A DNA stretch of 64,000 bases from assembly GCF_035207705.1 (NCBI RefSeq), contig NZ_CP128187.1:806001-870000 (forward strand), read 5' to 3'. A model generated the notes under the pieces. The model saw only the letters and a program-made list of their open reading frames with translations, was not told the DNA's origin and searched no databases. Both the position numbers and the translations under genes were made by a program. This DNA is from Maribacter sp. BPC-D8. GTDB taxonomy: Bacteria; Bacteroidota; Bacteroidia; Flavobacteriales; Flavobacteriaceae. Positions 42,283 through 51,626 of the stretch are shown one piece after another; the first letter of the stretch is position 1, and each line of letters starts with the position of its first letter.

Positions 42283-43683
42283 TTAATCTTCCCATTCTGT
42301 GTGAAAAATACCTTCACGGTCTAAACGCTCGTAAGTGTGAGAACCAAAGTAATCACGTTGCGCTTGAATTAAGTTCAAAGGTAATTTGCTAGAAGTGTAG
42401 GCGTCAAAATATGTAAGCGAATTTGATAGACCAGGTAACGGAATTCCGTTTTGTGCACCAAAAGCAACCAATTCTCTAGCAGCATCAACTGTTTCTTTTA
42501 CTTTGCTTACAAAATTCGGAGAAAGTAAAAGGTTAGGTAAATTAGGTTCAGCTTTAAAAGCTTCAGTAATGTCAGCCAACAAACCTGCCCGTATAATACA
42601 ACCAGCTCTCCATATTTTGGCGATTTCAGAAATATCTAAATCGTATCCGTATTCTCTAGAAGCATCGGCTAATTGATGTAACCCTTGAGAGTATGTAATT
42701 ATAAATGAAAAGTATAAAGCTTTTTCTGTAAGGGCTTCCAACTTTTCTTTATCCATATGTGCTACAGATGGTCTGTCGTATAAAGCATCGGCTTTAATTC
42801 TTTCATCTTTTAAAGCAGAAAGTTCGCGCATGCTAACGGCAACATCAATTGAAGGTACAGGTATGCCTAAATCCATTGCATTTTGGCTTGTCCATTTACC
42901 GGTTCCTTTTTGTTTTGCTTTATCTAAAATTTGATCAACCAGGCGTCCTTTAACTAAGTCATCTTCTTGCTCGAATATTTCAGATGTAATTTGAACTAAG
43001 AACGATTGCAATCTACCATCGTTCCATTTTGCGAAGGTGCTGTGCAATTCATCATTATTGTAGTCACCACCTTTTTTAAGAACATCATAAATTTCAGAAG
43101 TCAGCTGCATCAAACCGTATTCAATACCATTGTGAACCATTTTTACATAGTTACCGGCAGATTTAGGTCCTAAATATGCAACACATGGTTCGCCGTTATA
43201 TTTGGCAGATACTGCTTCAAAAATTGGTTTAATATGTTCGTATGCAGATTTTGAACCACCAGGCATAATACTCGGACCTTTACGAGCACCTTTAGCACCA
43301 CCAGAAACTCCTGCTCCGAAAAAGTTAATACCTTTCTCTTGTAAATAGGCTTCTCTTCTGTCGGTATCTGTAAAGAAAGAATTTCCTCCATCAATTATAA
43401 TATCACCTTTATCAATATGTGGCAAAAGCGATTCTATAACACCATCTACAATTTTACCTGCAGGTACCAAAAGCATTATTTTGCGTGGTTGCTTTAAGTT
43501 TTTAACGAAGGTTTTTATGTTGCTCGAAGCGCTTACTTTTTCTTCATCTCCACCTAAAGTTTTAAGAGCATCAACCTTTTCATCATCTAAATCATATCCG
43601 AAGGCAGAAAATCCGTTATCAGCTACATTGAGGATAAAATTTTGTCCCATTACTCCAAGACCTACTAAACCAAAATCATACAT
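42283..43683 (-). CDS. gnd: 6-phosphogluconate dehydrogenase, decarboxylating
   Basis: Oxidative decarboxylation of 6-phosphogluconate to ribulose 5-phosphate with NADP reduction. The 466-residue protein starts with a Rossmann motif (FGLVGLGVMGQNFILNVAD), then DGGNSFFTDTDRRE, SGGAKGARKGPSIMPGG, the catalytic region GNYVKMVHNGIEYGLMQL with Lys and the HNGIEY signature, and a C-terminal GLSNSLTYFDAY with the RDYFGSHTYER tail that closes the partner active site. It is divergent from zwf-pgl; with them it forms the complete oxidative pentose phosphate branch. Confidence 0.97.
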   Translation of the reverse strand: MYDFGLVGLGVMGQNFILNVADNGFSAFGYDLDDEKVDALKTLGGDEEKVSASSNIKTFVKNLKQPRKIMLLVPAGKIVDGVIESLLPHIDKGDIIIDGGNSFFTDTDRREAYLQEKGINFFGAGVSGGAKGARKGPSIMPGGSKSAYEHIKPIFEAVSAKYNGEPCVAYLGPKSAGNYVKMVHNGIEYGLMQLTSEIYDVLKKGGDYNNDELHSTFAKWNDGRLQSFLVQITSEIFEQEDDLVKGRLVDQILDKAKQKGTGKWTSQNAMDLGIPVPSIDVAVSMRELSALKDERIKADALYDRPSVAHMDKEKLEALTEKALYFSFIITYSQGLHQLADASREYGYDLDISEIAKIWRAGCIIRAGLLADITEAFKAEPNLPNLLLSPNFVSKVKETVDAARELVAFGAQNGIPLPGLSNSLTYFDAYTSSKLPLNLIQAQRDYFGSHTYERLDREGIFHTEWED

Positions 43684-43862
43684 AAATTGAATGTTTTAAA
43701 ATTACACTACACTGAATGATACTGCACAATAAAAAATGCGATAACATAATGTCTATCAAAAATAATTTAAAATATTGACTTTAATTCTAAATTCCCTCTT
43801 AAAGAAGACCGTTAATGGCTTACTTTTTAAGATATTTGAATAATTAAGAATATCAACCTATA

Positions 43863-45395
43863 ATGAAGAAGACAGAAAATCAAATGCTCGTAATCTTTGG
43901 GGCATCTGGAGATTTAACGGCAAGAAAATTGATACCAGCAATATTCAATTTATATAAAGGGAATGATCTCCCAGATAATTTTGTAGTTCTTGGTGTTAGT
44001 AGAAGTGACTTGGGCGATTTAAAATTTAGAAGTAAGGTAGTTTTAGAAAGTCCTTATTTAGAAAAGGAGCGTAAAGAATTTGATGCAGATTATATTCAAA
44101 AATTTGCAGATAAGCTTTTTTACGAAGATTTAGGTTCAGATTATGATACTTCATACGAACGTTTAGAAAAACGTATTTCAGATTTAGATCAAAAATATGG
44201 TACTGAAGGTAATCATATGTTTTACTTATCTACGCCGCCAAGTTTATATGAGCCAATAGCAAAGAATTTATCTGATCAAGGTTTGAATGAGGAATCTACG
44301 GGTTGGAGAAGAATTATTGTTGAAAAGCCATTCGGATACAGTTTAGAGTCTGCCAAAGAATTAAATGATGGTTTACATACCTATTTCAAGGAAAATCAGA
44401 TATTTAGAATAGATCATTATTTAGGTAAAGAAACCGTACAGAATTTATTAGTAACACGTTTTGCCAATAGTATTTTTGAACCACTTTGGAACAGAAATTA
44501 TATTCACCATGTAGAAATTACCAACGCTGAAAGCGTTGGTGTTGAAAAAAGAGGTGGATATTATGATAAATCTGGCGCATTAAGAGATATGTTTCAGAGT
44601 CATTTATTACAGATAGTTGCTCTTATTGTTATGGAGCCACCGTTGAGTGCCGATGCAGAAGAAATTCGTAATGAAAAACTGAAAGCATTGAAGTCACTTC
44701 GGGTTATGAATGATGAGAAGACACTTTTTGAAAATACCATTAGAGCACAATATGTGTCTTCTAAAATTGACGGACAAGAAGTAAAAGGATATCGTGAAGA
44801 GGAAGGCGTTGATAAAAATTCAACTACCGAAACCTTTGCGGCGGTTAAATTCTTTGTAGATAACTGGCGTTGGGCAGATGTTCCTTTTTATGTAAGAACA
44901 GCAAAACGTATGCCTACAAAAGTTACTGAGGTAGTTATACATTTTAAAACTCCGCACCATCAAATTTTTAAAGAATCTGGTATAAGTAATAAGGATAATA
45001 AATTAGTTATTCGTATTCAGCCAGATGAAGGAATTTTGATAAAATTCGGAGTAAAAGTACCTGGGCAAGGTTTTGAAGTAGAACGAGCAAATATGGATTT
45101 CTACTATTCTAGCTTAACCGAAACTCACGTAATGGAAGCTTACGAGCGTCTATTATTAGATGCGATGCAAGGTGATGCGACGTTATATGCAAGAGCAGAT
45201 GAGGTTGAGGCAGCTTGGGCATTTGTAGATCCTATTTTAGATTACTGGAAAAACGGTAAGGATGTAAAGATGTATGGCTATGCAGCCGGAGTTTGGGGAC
45301 CTGAGAATGCTAATGAGCTTATTGAAGGTGTTGGAGAATGGAGAAACCCTAGCGAGAATTTAGCAGACGAATCTGGTTACTGTGTAATTTGCTAG
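43863..45395 (+). CDS. zwf: Glucose-6-phosphate 1-dehydrogenase
   Basis: First enzyme of the oxidative pentose phosphate branch, 510 residues. The nucleotide site is VIFGASGDLTARKLIPAIF (about 10-28), the substrate signature FRIDHYLGKETVQNLLVTRF (about 181-200) contains the catalytic His and Lys, and RWADVPFYVRTAKRMP is conserved. The sequence ends SGYCVIC with two cysteines, a minor oddity. pgl follows 34 bp downstream on the same strand; gnd is divergent with a 179-bp gap between. Confidence 0.96.
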   Translation: MKKTENQMLVIFGASGDLTARKLIPAIFNLYKGNDLPDNFVVLGVSRSDLGDLKFRSKVVLESPYLEKERKEFDADYIQKFADKLFYEDLGSDYDTSYERLEKRISDLDQKYGTEGNHMFYLSTPPSLYEPIAKNLSDQGLNEESTGWRRIIVEKPFGYSLESAKELNDGLHTYFKENQIFRIDHYLGKETVQNLLVTRFANSIFEPLWNRNYIHHVEITNAESVGVEKRGGYYDKSGALRDMFQSHLLQIVALIVMEPPLSADAEEIRNEKLKALKSLRVMNDEKTLFENTIRAQYVSSKIDGQEVKGYREEEGVDKNSTTETFAAVKFFVDNWRWADVPFYVRTAKRMPTKVTEVVIHFKTPHHQIFKESGISNKDNKLVIRIQPDEGILIKFGVKVPGQGFEVERANMDFYYSSLTETHVMEAYERLLLDAMQGDATLYARADEVEAAWAFVDPILDYWKNGKDVKMYGYAAGVWGPENANELIEGVGEWRNPSENLADESGYCVIC

Positions 45396-45429
45396 TAGGG
45401 TAGAAGATTAATTTAAGTGTTGAGAGAAG

Positions 45430-46155
45430 ATGGAAGTAAAAGTTTATCAAAATAAAGTAAAGGTTGCTGAAGAGTTTTCTAAATATTTGATTGAAAAATC
45501 AGATACTCAGAAGGCTTTTCATATTGCCTTGTCTGGTGGTAGTACGCCTAAAATTGTATTTGATGTATTAGCAGAACAGTTTTCTACTGATGTTGATTGG
45601 AAAAACATTCATTTGTATTGGGGTGATGAAAGATGTGTAGTACCCACGGATGATGAGAGTAACTATAAAATGACTGTTGAGCACCTGATTTCTAAGGTTG
45701 CTATACCTGAGGAGAACATTCATAGAATAAAAGGAGAAAACGATCCTAAGGAAGAAGCCAAACGTTATGGCAATTTGTTGGATAAAGAATTACCAAAAGC
45801 ATTAGGATTACCTCAATTCGATTTAGTAATTCTTGGTATGGGCGATGACGGTCATACTGCATCTATTTTTCCTCATGAAATTAATCTTTGGGTTTCACCG
45901 GATAATTGCGAAGTTGCTATTCATCCAGAATCTGGTCAAAGACGAGTTTCGTTGACGGGTAGAATAATTAATAACGCGAAAACTGTTGCTTTTTTGGTAA
46001 CAGGTGATAGCAAGGCAGAAAAGGTCAAAATTATTATAGAGAGAGAAGAAGGGTATTTAGAATACCCGGCTAGTCACGTAGCACCTAAAACAAAAGACTT
46101 GGTCTGGTTTTTAGATGCTGGCGCGGCAAAGCTTCTTACTTCATCTCAATCTTAA
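45430..46155 (+). CDS. pgl: 6-phosphogluconolactonase
   Basis: DevB/Pgl-type lactonase of 241 residues that hydrolyses the product of Zwf. Motifs are FHIALSGGSTPKIVFDVLAE (about 30-49), IHLYWGDERCVVPTDDESN and LGMGDDGHTASIFPHE (about 136-151), which hold the phosphate-binding and catalytic residues. It is second in zwf-pgl. Its last 20 bases overlap the 3' end of the convergent thioesterase gene. Confidence 0.95.
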   Translation: MEVKVYQNKVKVAEEFSKYLIEKSDTQKAFHIALSGGSTPKIVFDVLAEQFSTDVDWKNIHLYWGDERCVVPTDDESNYKMTVEHLISKVAIPEENIHRIKGENDPKEEAKRYGNLLDKELPKALGLPQFDLVILGMGDDGHTASIFPHEINLWVSPDNCEVAIHPESGQRRVSLTGRIINNAKTVAFLVTGDSKAEKVKIIIEREEGYLEYPASHVAPKTKDLVWFLDAGAAKLLTSSQS

Positions 46156-46714
46156 TATTTTCAGATTTCAGCTCTTTTAAATAATCTTCAGAATTAAAAG
46201 ATTTAGATTCAAATTTAGTGTCTCTTTCTTGAGCTTCTAGTTTACGGTATTTGCTACGTGCAAATCTTCTAACACCTTGGTCGTCAGAAATTATTAATCC
46301 TGGTATGGGAACATTTTCACCATCTGTTCCCTTTGCTACCATGGTAAGGTAAGATGAGTTACAATGTTTCTTTGTGCCTGATGTAATATTCTCAGACTCC
46401 ACACGAACACCTACTACCATAGAGGTACGCCCTGTATAATTAATACTTGCTTTTAAAGTAACCAATTCACCCACTTCGATCGGGTTCAAGAAATTTACTC
46501 GATTAACAGATGCTGTTACACAGTACTGTTGCGAATGTTTAGAGGCGCATGCAAATGCAATTTGATCCATTAGGTTCAGAATATGTCCACCATGTACTTT
46601 TCCTCCAAAATTAGAATGGGAAGGAAGCATTAATTGGGTGATAGAAACTCTAGACTCTCGTACGCTTTTGAACTTTTCCATAGACTTGATAATTTCTTTC
46701 TTAGTTTCTGACAT
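46136..46714 (-). CDS. Hotdog-fold acyl-CoA thioesterase
   Basis: Protein of 192 residues from the ATG at 46714 (MSETKKEIIKSMEKF); an in-frame ATG 16 codons earlier lies deeper inside the upstream gene and is less likely. The hotdog motif LMLPSHSNFGGKVHGGHILN (about 27-46) with LMDQIAFACASKHS, and then NPIEVGELVTLKASINYTG, is that of YciA/BACH-type acyl-CoA thioesterases, probably hexameric. It hydrolyses acyl-CoA to free acid and CoA. It overlaps the upstream gene by 14 nt and the convergent pgl by 20 nt. Confidence 0.88.
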   Translation of the reverse strand: MSETKKEIIKSMEKFKSVRESRVSITQLMLPSHSNFGGKVHGGHILNLMDQIAFACASKHSQQYCVTASVNRVNFLNPIEVGELVTLKASINYTGRTSMVVGVRVESENITSGTKKHCNSSYLTMVAKGTDGENVPIPGLIISDDQGVRRFARSKYRKLEAQERDTKFESKSFNSEDYLKELKSENIKIEMK

Positions 46715-47066
46715 GTGGTGATTTTTCTGCTTGAACTTTAGTGACAAAGTATTTAGAATCACCTAGCCAGAAGAAAGTAGTATAGCGTTCAACATAACTT
46801 ATTTTTACATATTGACCTTGATACTCTTGTAATTTTTCGATAACCTCTTTGTCTTTGTCCAATACAGAAAAAGAGAATATTTGAGCTCCAGAAATACCTT
46901 GGCTAATTTCACCTTCCCATGTTTTGGCGATAACGCCCTTATGGCTAATTTTTATAAGTTCTCCTGAACGAGTTCCTTCGCTAAAAGTCACGAAGTATAT
47001 AAAGGCATAATATAGTCCGCCAATAATTAGGACTCCTAATAAAAATAATGATACTATCTTTTTCAT
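46701..47066 (-). CDS. Small conserved membrane protein of unknown function
   Basis: Protein of 121 residues with one N-terminal hydrophobic segment (about 4-27, IVSLFLLGVLIIGGLYYAF) and a soluble beta-rich domain: EGTRSGELIKISHKGVI, TWEGEISQGISGAQIFSFSV, YQGQYVKISYVER and FFWLGDSKYFVTKV. Homologues exist through the Bacteroidota; some carry an erroneous 6-phosphogluconate dehydrogenase label. No catalytic motif is visible. It lies between rmuC (35 bp upstream) and the thioesterase gene (14-nt overlap). Confidence 0.68.
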   Translation of the reverse strand: MKKIVSLFLLGVLIIGGLYYAFIYFVTFSEGTRSGELIKISHKGVIAKTWEGEISQGISGAQIFSFSVLDKDKEVIEKLQEYQGQYVKISYVERYTTFFWLGDSKYFVTKVQAEKSPHVRN

Positions 47067-47101
47067 GTGTTTAGTTTAAATATTAAATTAATGGTTGTTT
47101 A

Positions 47102-48451
47102 TTATAGTTTTAATTTCGGTTCCTCTTCAAAATCATCATCTTCAATGGCTCTGTTTAAAAGCGATTCGGGAATTGATTTTTTAGCTTTCGCACCCATCTT
47201 TTTTAGCTTTTCAATGCTAGTGATAATATTACCACGACCATCGACTAATTTGTTCATCGCACCACGGTATTCACCTTTAGCTTCGTCCATCTTTTTGCCA
47301 ACCTTCGTTAGGTCGCTAACAAAACCTTCAAATTTATCATAAAGAGCACCCGCTTGCCTTGCAATTTCAATAGCATTTCGTTGCTGCTTCTCATTATTCC
47401 ACATGCTATCAATAGTACGCAAGGTAGCAAGAAGCGTAGAAGGAGTGACAATTATTATGTTTTGCTCAAAAGCTTTATTGTATAAAGAATTGTCTTGATT
47501 GATAGCTATGGCAAATGCCGGTTCTATGGGAACGAACATCAATACAAAATCCGGACTCTCCATTTCATACAGATCTTCATATTTCTTTGCAGACAGTTGG
47601 TCTACATGCCTTCTAAGGGAGTTAATATGGTCCTTTAAGTATTTGTCTCTGAATTCATCTTCAGCATTTACATAACGCTCATAATCGGTTAATGAAACCT
47701 TAGAATCAACTATCATTTTTTTACCATCGGGTAGATTGATAATTACATCTGGTAATACTCGGCTACCATCTGTACGTGTAAAACTCTGCTGAACAGTATA
47801 TTCTCGATCTTTTTCTAATCCTGATTTTTCTAATACACGTTCCAATACAAGTTCGCCCCAATTACCTTGCATTTTACTATCGCCTTTTAAAGCCTTGGTC
47901 AAGTTTTCTGCTTCTTGGGTAATTTTTATATTCTGGGTCTGTAGATTTAGTAACTGTTCTCTTAATGCAGAATGTATACTGATGTTTTCTTTCTGACTTT
48001 CTTCGACCTTCTTTTCAAAAAGTAATATTTTCTCATTTAAGGGAGTAAGAATGTTTTTGATGTTCTTCTCGTTGCGCTCAGTAAATTTTAAACTTTTTTC
48101 CTCAAGAATTTTATTGGCAAGGTTCTCAAATTCTTTAGTAAATTTTTCTTGAAGCTTTTCAACTTCTTCTTTTTGTTCACTGTTCTTTTGCTGCAAGTTT
48201 TCTAGGTCTGCTTGATATCTAACGATTTGATTACCTAGTTGCTCTTTTTCAGATTGTAGTTGTAGTTTATATTTATCACTTTCTTTTAATCTATCCTGAA
48301 AAACGGAAAGGTTATTTAGCATTTGCTGTTCACGTTCTTCTAAAGTGCTTTGACGAGATTTTGTCTTTAGAAGCTGAATATAGTTACCAAGAAAATATCC
48401 TAAGGCAAGACAAAGGATTCCTATTAGTAAATAAATATAAATTTCGTTCAT
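47102..48451 (-). CDS. rmuC: DNA recombination protein RmuC homologue
   Basis: Protein of 449 residues. An N-terminal TM segment (about 3-24) is followed by a long coiled coil (about 30-190, rich in Gln, Glu and Lys) and the RmuC nuclease-like core: MQGNWGELVLERVLEKSGL, GSRVLPDVIINLPDGKKMIVDSKVSL, and DFVLMFVPIEPAFAIAI. RmuC limits inversions at short inverted repeats in E. coli; the fold belongs to the PD-(D/E)XK group. It begins a minus-strand set with the small membrane protein and thioesterase. Confidence 0.93.
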   Translation of the reverse strand: MNEIYIYLLIGILCLALGYFLGNYIQLLKTKSRQSTLEEREQQMLNNLSVFQDRLKESDKYKLQLQSEKEQLGNQIVRYQADLENLQQKNSEQKEEVEKLQEKFTKEFENLANKILEEKSLKFTERNEKNIKNILTPLNEKILLFEKKVEESQKENISIHSALREQLLNLQTQNIKITQEAENLTKALKGDSKMQGNWGELVLERVLEKSGLEKDREYTVQQSFTRTDGSRVLPDVIINLPDGKKMIVDSKVSLTDYERYVNAEDEFRDKYLKDHINSLRRHVDQLSAKKYEDLYEMESPDFVLMFVPIEPAFAIAINQDNSLYNKAFEQNIIIVTPSTLLATLRTIDSMWNNEKQQRNAIEIARQAGALYDKFEGFVSDLTKVGKKMDEAKGEYRGAMNKLVDGRGNIITSIEKLKKMGAKAKKSIPESLLNRAIEDDDFEEEPKLKL

Positions 48452-48562
48452 CGGTGTGCTAACGTAATCGGGTAAAGATACTTGATTGCATAGTAAAGTT
48501 TAAAAGAGCTGGTCTATTTTAATTAACATACCATATCTAAATTCTTATTTATGTCGAAATAG

Positions 48563-49282
48563 CTATTTCTTAATTCTAAAAGAGCCGGTATTTGAGTCAA
48601 AAGAAATAGTATCAGCAGGGAATAGGGTATCGAAACTATTATTCGCTATCAGATTACAAGGTTGATCAAAAGCATTGTTAGTTCCATCTAAAATCAACAT
48701 TTTATCGCATAATTGAATAGCGAGTTCGATTTCATGGCTTGTAAACAATATAGATTTGTTCGTTTCATGAGCTATAGATTTTAGTAGTTTTAAAATCTGA
48801 ACTTTGTGATATAGATCCAAGTGAGTAGTAGGTTCATCAAGTAGAATAATATCGGTATCTTGAATTAGGGCACGAGCAATAAGTACGCGTTGTAATTGAC
48901 CATCACTAAGCTGATAACATTTTTTATTTAAGAAAGGTTCTAATTCTAAAAGAGCAATACTTTTATTAATAATTGCAATATCTTGATTTGCTAATTTTCC
49001 TAACCAATTTGTATAAGGTTGTCTACCCAAAGCTAAAAGTTCATAAACCGATAGATTTTTAGAAGCAATAGATTCTGTAAGTACCACACTTACTTTTGAA
49101 GCCATTTGTAAATCGTCATAAGTTGATAACTCTTTTCCTTCAATTTTTATTGATCCAGAAATTATGGGTTGAAATCTACCTAAGGTTCTTAGTAGTGTTG
49201 ATTTACCAATTCCATTGATGCCTACAATAGCAGCAAGTTCTCCTTTCTGTAGTTGAAATGATATAGCAGAAGCGATAACCAT
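48563..49282 (-). CDS. btuD: Cobalamin/iron-siderophore-type ABC transporter ATPase, start uncertain
   Basis: ATPase of the FecCD/BtuCD importer class. From the ATG at 49282 it has 239 residues, with Walker A GINGIGKSTLLRTLG, signature QLSDGQLQRVLIARAL, Walker B DIILLDEPTTHLD and the H-loop FTSHEIELA. The frame continues upstream to a stop at 49370-49372, and the extra codons read NSVLKIEDLSIGYDK, the normal N-terminal strand with the A-loop Tyr of an ABC ATPase. That stretch has no ATG, GTG or TTG; the best-placed codon is an ATC at 49343-49345. So the protein probably starts there or the start is damaged. It is third after btuF and btuC; B12 is inferred from the riboswitch and receptor. Confidence 0.83.
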   Translation of the reverse strand: MVIASAISFQLQKGELAAIVGINGIGKSTLLRTLGRFQPIISGSIKIEGKELSTYDDLQMASKVSVVLTESIASKNLSVYELLALGRQPYTNWLGKLANQDIAIINKSIALLELEPFLNKKCYQLSDGQLQRVLIARALIQDTDIILLDEPTTHLDLYHKVQILKLLKSIAHETNKSILFTSHEIELAIQLCDKMLILDGTNNAFDQPCNLIANNSFDTLFPADTISFDSNTGSFRIKK

Positions 49283-49361
49283 TTTATCATAGCCAATGGA
49301 AAGGTCTTCTATCTTTAAAACGCTATTTAGATTATTAGAATCGATGTCTCTTGTTTTACAA

Positions 49362-50393
49362 TTAAAATATCATTTTTCTTTTTCGTACCAATAACCATAT
49401 TACCACTGGTGCTCCTAATATACTGGTAATGGCATTAATCGGTAAAACACTAACTGAGCCTGGTAATTGGGCAATGGTATCGCATACTAGCATTAAAATC
49501 GCACCACAACAAAGTACAGCGGGTATTTGAATTTTATGATCACTAGTGAGTAAAAGTTGTTTGGTGATGTGTGGTACGGCCAATCCTACAAAGGCAATAG
49601 GTCCAGCAAAGGCAGTAATGGATCCAGCAAGTAGCCCTGTGGCTATTATGATAATGTACCGCGATTTTTGTAAACCAATACCCAAGCTCTTAGCGTAATT
49701 CTCGCCGAGCAAAAAAGCATTTAAAGGTTTAATGGAGATGATGCTTAGAAAAATTCCTATTATAGTACATAGCCCGACTATTAGTAATTGCACCCAAGAT
49801 AAATTACCTAAACTACCAAAAGACCAAAAAATATACTGTTGTAATTTTTCAGCTTTAGAGAAATATGAAAGTACGCTTACAATAGCAGCTGTTATACTGC
49901 CAAACATGAGTCCGATAATTAATAGCGCCATTGTATCTTTTACTTTAGCTGCAACTACAAGAACTAGTGATAATACTAGAAAACTACCAAGACTAGATGC
50001 AATAGCAAGTGTAATGTCATTGAAAGTAGAAAAGGTAAATGCGCCAGAAAATAGCGAAGTTCCCATAATTAATAAAGCAGCACCTAAACTGGCACCAGAA
50101 CTAATACCAAGTACATATGGGCCTGCCAAGGGGTTTCTAAATAAGGTCTGCATCAACAATCCGCTCAGTGAGAGTCCGCCACCCACCAATATAGCTGTTA
50201 TCGCTTTTGGTAATCTATATTCCCAAATGATATAGTAGCTAGAAGAGTCTTTAGTTGCTGTTCCAAATAACGCTTTTAGAGTATCTACAAATGAAATGTT
50301 TACAGAGCCTAAGCAAATATTTATAATAAAACATAATAGCAATACTACCAGTAAGGCTATGAAATGTAAATTGTATGTTGATTTTTTTGACAA
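49362..50393 (-). CDS. btuC: ABC transporter permease, FecCD/BtuC family
   Basis: Polytopic permease of 343 residues with about ten hydrophobic helices. Family signatures include LPKAITAILVGGGLSLSGLL, FRNPLAGPYVLGISSGASLG, GLAVPHITKQLLLTSDHK and the C-terminal LPINAITSILGAPVVIWLL. It forms the channel for cobalamin or a metal chelate, with the lipoprotein encoded directly upstream (stop and start adjoin at 50393/50394) and the ATPase downstream. Vitamin B12 is the likely substrate because a cobalamin riboswitch and a BtuB-like receptor are divergent neighbours. Confidence 0.92.
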   Translation of the reverse strand: MSKKSTYNLHFIALLVVLLLCFIINICLGSVNISFVDTLKALFGTATKDSSSYYIIWEYRLPKAITAILVGGGLSLSGLLMQTLFRNPLAGPYVLGISSGASLGAALLIMGTSLFSGAFTFSTFNDITLAIASSLGSFLVLSLVLVVAAKVKDTMALLIIGLMFGSITAAIVSVLSYFSKAEKLQQYIFWSFGSLGNLSWVQLLIVGLCTIIGIFLSIISIKPLNAFLLGENYAKSLGIGLQKSRYIIIIATGLLAGSITAFAGPIAFVGLAVPHITKQLLLTSDHKIQIPAVLCCGAILMLVCDTIAQLPGSVSVLPINAITSILGAPVVIWLLVRKRKMIF

Positions 50394-51542
50394 TTAAAGT
50401 AATGGCTTAAAAAAGAAGGGTTCGTAGTTAGGCAGTAGCCCTGGGTGCAAAATATGAATTAAATCTTTTAGAACAAGGTCTGGTCTTTGCGGCCCCAGTT
50501 CATAGTATAAAGTTCCCCCGGTTTCACCTTTTGTATTTGCGGTTGTAAATATTTTTCTGTTTTTAAAGGCATCAAACTGTGTATAATGCAGACTTGATGA
50601 TTCCATTTCTTGGTAAGTAGCTAATTGTGCAGGTCCGATCCAATACTCGGCATGTTGCCCAACATCAAGAACGCTTTCCCAGCTTAAAGAAAGACTTCCG
50701 TTTTCATCCGTAGCACTCCAAAGGTAATCAGCATTGGCATCTTCAAGAAAATTCGCTGCCCAGCTTTTTCCGCCAGGTAAATACCATACATCTTTAAACA
50801 TGGCTCCACTAAGAACGGTAGGTTTGTTTTTAGCCTCAGAAGCTAGTTTTTTGGCTTCTAGGTAAGATGCTTCAATTTTATTAAAAACAGCATCAGCTTC
50901 TTTGGTTTTATTGAAAAAAGGAGCGAAGAACTTAATCCATTCGGCTTTACCTAAAGGAGTTTCTTCTACCCAATCGCCATTATAAACTACAGATATATTA
51001 GCACGTTGTATGGTTTCGTAGGTACTATTACCATCGTTAATGGCAAAGCCGAAAATAAGATCTGGTTGCAGTGCAAGAACAGCTTCGGTATTTAGACTTT
51101 CATTGATGCCCAATTCTTTTATTTTTCCAGAATCGATTCTCTCTCGCGCAGCTTTAGATGAAATGTATTTGGTGTCTGGAAAGCCAATAATATTATTTAA
51201 AACTCCCAACTCTTCCAAAGCAGGAATATGAGTAGTTGAGGTTACCACGATATTTTCAACAGGTGTTGAGATGATGGCATCATATTCATTTTTGTTTAGG
51301 GTTACGCTTGCTTGTATTTCTTTGGGGACTAAAGCATAGGTGTGCGTAGTTTCGGCATTTGCCCAAGGTTTTAAGACCTTGATGATAGTAATACCACTAC
51401 TCTGAGTTTCAATTTCAAAACCATTGGCATATCGGATGGATGTACTGCTAATAGAGGTTTGATTCGAAAATGGATCTTTTTTCTCTTGCTTGCATCCGCA
51501 TAACAAAAGAAGGTAACTTATAAAAAGTAAGCGTTTAAACAT
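50394..51542 (-). CDS. btuF: Cobalamin/iron-chelate substrate-binding lipoprotein (BtuF-like)
   Basis: Periplasmic binding protein of the helical-backbone type, 382 residues from the ATG at 51542 (MFKRLLFISYLLLLCGCKQE), an SPII signal peptide with lipobox LLCGC. The ATG 8 codons earlier would fall in the -7 box and is rejected. Motifs include EYDAIISTPVENIVVTSTTH, LEELGVLNNIIGFPD, LNTEAVLALQPDLIFGF and a tail ELGPQRPDLVLKDLIHILHP. It delivers the ligand to the BtuC-like permease encoded next. Assignment to B12 is by context. Confidence 0.87.
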   Translation of the reverse strand: MFKRLLFISYLLLLCGCKQEKKDPFSNQTSISSTSIRYANGFEIETQSSGITIIKVLKPWANAETTHTYALVPKEIQASVTLNKNEYDAIISTPVENIVVTSTTHIPALEELGVLNNIIGFPDTKYISSKAARERIDSGKIKELGINESLNTEAVLALQPDLIFGFAINDGNSTYETIQRANISVVYNGDWVEETPLGKAEWIKFFAPFFNKTKEADAVFNKIEASYLEAKKLASEAKNKPTVLSGAMFKDVWYLPGGKSWAANFLEDANADYLWSATDENGSLSLSWESVLDVGQHAEYWIGPAQLATYQEMESSSLHYTQFDAFKNRKIFTTANTKGETGGTLYYELGPQRPDLVLKDLIHILHPGLLPNYEPFFFKPLL

Positions 51543-51563
51543 GGTGGTAGTTCGTCTATTTTT

Positions 51564-51571
51564 CAAAAGTA
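51564..51571 (-). promoter_or_regulatory. -7 box of the btuFCD operon
   Basis: The minus strand reads TACTTTTG (TAnnTTTG), 21 bp upstream of the chosen btuF ATG at 51542. Its position argues against the upstream ATG at 51566. The leader is too short for a riboswitch, so the importer operon is not directly under the cobalamin riboswitch. Confidence 0.5.
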
Positions 51572-51626
51572 GTATTATAAAAGTTTACTTAGAAAGATTA
51601 AACTAAATGTTTACTTTCGCCGTGAA

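Noticed and set aside
46701..47066. Label 6-phosphogluconate dehydrogenase for the 121-residue membrane protein
   Set aside because: No Rossmann fold or catalytic motif; real gnd is at 42283-43683.
49732..50235. 167-codon open frame antisense to the permease gene
   Set aside because: Mirror of a hydrophobic coding frame; no start context, no recognisable motif.
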